Origin: an uncultured Brevibacterium sp.
Lineage (GTDB): Bacteria > Actinomycetota > Actinomycetes > Actinomycetales > Brevibacteriaceae
DNA: 14,107 nt
Direction of reading: 5' to 3'
Assembly (NCBI GenBank): GCA_902489215.1
Contig: CABTZE010000042.1
Span: forward strand, 1 to 14,107
Shown here: one piece after another, positions 12,603-14,107 of the stretch
How the letters are laid out: the number at the start of each line of letters is the position of its first letter
Position numbering within the stretch: the stretch's first letter is position 1
Translations under genes and position numbers: made by a program
The notes under the pieces: model-generated
Databases searched by the model: none
What the model saw: only the letters and a program-made list of their open reading frames with translations
Told to the model about the DNA's origin: nothing

Positions 12603-14084
12603 ATGAACGCACCGGGACAGCATCCGGGAAGCTATACCGAGGTTTCCCACGATTCCATTTTCAAAAAGGCCATGGGCCGACTGGACGCACTGTTCGTCGG
12701 CTTCGGCGCCATGATCGGCTTCGGCTGGATTGTTCTGGCCGGCGGCTGGATCGAAGAAGCCGGCACGATGGGTGCGCTCCTGGCATTCGCAGGCGGCGGC
12801 GTCATCATGGCGTTTGTCGGTGTTGTGTACTCTGAACTCGTGGCCGCTATGCCGTTGGCCGGCGGTGAGCACAACTACCTCATACGAGCCATGGGACCGA
12901 AGCTGTCGATGATCGGTTCGTGGTGCATTGTCGGCGGCTACATCACGGTGGTGATGTTCGAAGCTGTCTCAGTGCCGAAGACCGCGCTGTACCTGCTGCC
13001 GGATATCGAAAAGATCCTCCTGTGGAACGTTGCGGGCTTTGACGTGTATCTGACGTGGGCGCTCATCGGCGTTGTCACCGCGATCATTCTGACCTACATC
13101 AACATCCGCGGTGTGAAGGTCGCATCCCTCGTCCAGACGTTCGTTGTGTCGTTCCTGCTGATCGTCGGTCTGCTGCTGGTCACCGGTGCCGGTGTCGGCG
13201 GCGAAATGAAGCACGTCGAACCGTGGTTCTCCGGCGGCTTCAGCGGTTTCGCTCTCGTGCTGACCACCGTGCCGTTCCTGTTCGTCGGCTTCGATGTTCT
13301 GCCGCAGGCCGCTGAGGAGATCAACGTCAAACCGCGTCAGATCGGCAAGCTTGTCGTCATGGCCGTGCTCATGGCTGCCGCCTGGTACGTGGTCATCATC
13401 TTCACCACGTCGATTTCGATGCCCCACAGCGACATCGCAGTGCTCAACGCCGACGGCGGGCTCGTCACGGCAGATGCTCTTTCGGCCATGCTGGGCCACC
13501 CCACGTGGGGCAAGATCGTGATCGCCGGTGGTCTGGCCGGCATCATCACCAGCTGGAACGCGTTCCTCATGGGAGCATCCCGCCTCATGTGGGCACTTGC
13601 TCAGTCGGGCATGCTGCCGGCATGGTTCGGCAAGATCCACCCCACCTACCGCACCCCGATCAACGCTCTGCTGTTCATCGGCACGCTTTCGGTTATTGCG
13701 CCGTTCCTCGGTTCGGCAATGCTCGGGTGGGTTGTCGACGCTGGTTCGCCGATGATCGTCATCACCTACTTCCTCGTGTCGATTGCATTCATCAAGCTGC
13801 GCAAGAACGAACCGCAGATGGAACGCCCCATGCGCGTCGGCGGCAAGGGCAACGGCGGCATCGTCATCGGTGTCATCTCGGCTGTTCTCTGCCTGTTCCT
13901 GTTCGTGCTGTACCTGCCGGTCACCCCGTGGTCGGTTCAGCTTGCATGGCCGTCGTGGCTGATGTTCGGCCTGTGGCTGGCCGTCGGTGTCGCCCTCATG
14001 CTCCGCCTGCCCGGCGGTGTGCAGCCGGGACCGAATGCCGAAGCTGAGCTTCTGAAGAAACTCGGTCGCGAATCCCACCGCTGA
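12603..14084 (+). CDS. APC-superfamily amino acid permease
   Basis: A 493-residue integral membrane transporter of the amino acid-polyamine-organocation family, with about 12 hydrophobic segments. The TM1 substrate motif GFGAMIGFGW (33-42) is present with the broken-helix glycines. VYSELVAAMPLAGGEHNYL (75-93) matches the family's TM2 to TM3 block (Glu78, then P-x-A-G-G). The PFLFVGFDVLPQAAEEI segment marks TM6 and its cytoplasmic end, and TSWNAFLMGASRLMWALAQSG is the TM8 region. Substrate is not predictable; amino acids or small amines are likely. The ATG at 12603 is set by AAAGGAG 5 bases upstream; the open frame begins earlier, within the terminator region, and that part is not coding. It is a single gene with its own leader and probable promoter. 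Only 23 bases follow it in the window, with no visible terminator. Confidence 0.93.
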   Translation: MNAPGQHPGSYTEVSHDSIFKKAMGRLDALFVGFGAMIGFGWIVLAGGWIEEAGTMGALLAFAGGGVIMAFVGVVYSELVAAMPLAGGEHNYLIRAMGPKLSMIGSWCIVGGYITVVMFEAVSVPKTALYLLPDIEKILLWNVAGFDVYLTWALIGVVTAIILTYINIRGVKVASLVQTFVVSFLLIVGLLLVTGAGVGGEMKHVEPWFSGGFSGFALVLTTVPFLFVGFDVLPQAAEEINVKPRQIGKLVVMAVLMAAAWYVVIIFTTSISMPHSDIAVLNADGGLVTADALSAMLGHPTWGKIVIAGGLAGIITSWNAFLMGASRLMWALAQSGMLPAWFGKIHPTYRTPINALLFIGTLSVIAPFLGSAMLGWVVDAGSPMIVITYFLVSIAFIKLRKNEPQMERPMRVGGKGNGGIVIGVISAVLCLFLFVLYLPVTPWSVQLAWPSWLMFGLWLAVGVALMLRLPGGVQPGPNAEAELLKKLGRESHR

Positions 14085-14107
14085 CCCGGTCCCACAAGCA
14101 CGAGGGG

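Noticed and set aside
12969..14078. Minus-strand open frame of 369 codons opposite the APC permease
   Set aside because: Highly charged, Asp/Arg/His-rich translation typical of the reverse of membrane-protein codons; no start signal.
1..14107. CRISPR arrays, insertion sequences, phage or toxin-antitoxin genes, tRNA/rRNA, known riboswitch
   Set aside because: No regularly spaced repeats, transposase motifs, terminal inverted repeats, cloverleaf or conserved riboswitch cores were seen on either strand. All spacers are under 300 bases and accounted for.

Overview
The window looks like ordinary chromosomal DNA from a high-GC Gram-positive bacterium (Actinomycetota, perhaps Micrococcales; the genus cannot be fixed by eye). 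Supporting signs are strong G/C bias at third codon positions, TAnnnT-type -10 elements, a DtxR/IdeR-type iron box, a lipoprotein EfeO with a Tat-exported EfeB, and a PanB that resembles the mycobacterial enzyme from its first residues to its last. I see no insertion sequences, phage genes, CRISPR arrays, tRNAs or rRNAs.

Left part (1-2126): two amino-acid transporters on the minus strand. One is the N-terminal third of an AGCS sodium:alanine symporter that runs off the window edge. The other is a DAACS-family symporter whose substrate- and cation-site residues differ from the glutamate/aspartate carriers. Then, on the plus strand, come panB (ketopantoate hydroxymethyltransferase) with a threonine-aldolase-family PLP enzyme 25 bases behind it, and, after a 149-base gap, a CaiB/BaiF (class III) CoA-transferase. 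A perfect 12-bp hairpin separates the CoA-transferase from a convergent class V aminotransferase.

Middle part (6792-10530): a complete elemental/ferrous iron uptake operon, efeU-efeO-efeB, on the minus strand, with 4-base start/stop overlaps at both junctions. A 19-base iron box lies upstream of efeU, in the divergent spacer shared with panC. The operon should therefore be repressed when iron is plentiful, and panC may feel the same regulator.

Right part (10531-14107): panC (pantothenate synthetase), a DUF805 membrane protein with a Gln/Pro/Gly/Tyr-rich N-terminal tail, a strong intrinsic terminator, and an APC-superfamily amino-acid permease.

Functionally the window combines pantothenate (CoA precursor) synthesis split over two loci (panB and panC), amino-acid transport and conversion around alanine, threonine, serine and glycine, one CoA-thioester enzyme of unknown acid, and iron acquisition. 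I did not find a convincing previously undescribed system. The most checkable oddities are the altered DAACS binding site, the iron box shared with panC, the probably leaderless panB, and the repeat-flanked ribosome binding site of the CoA-transferase.
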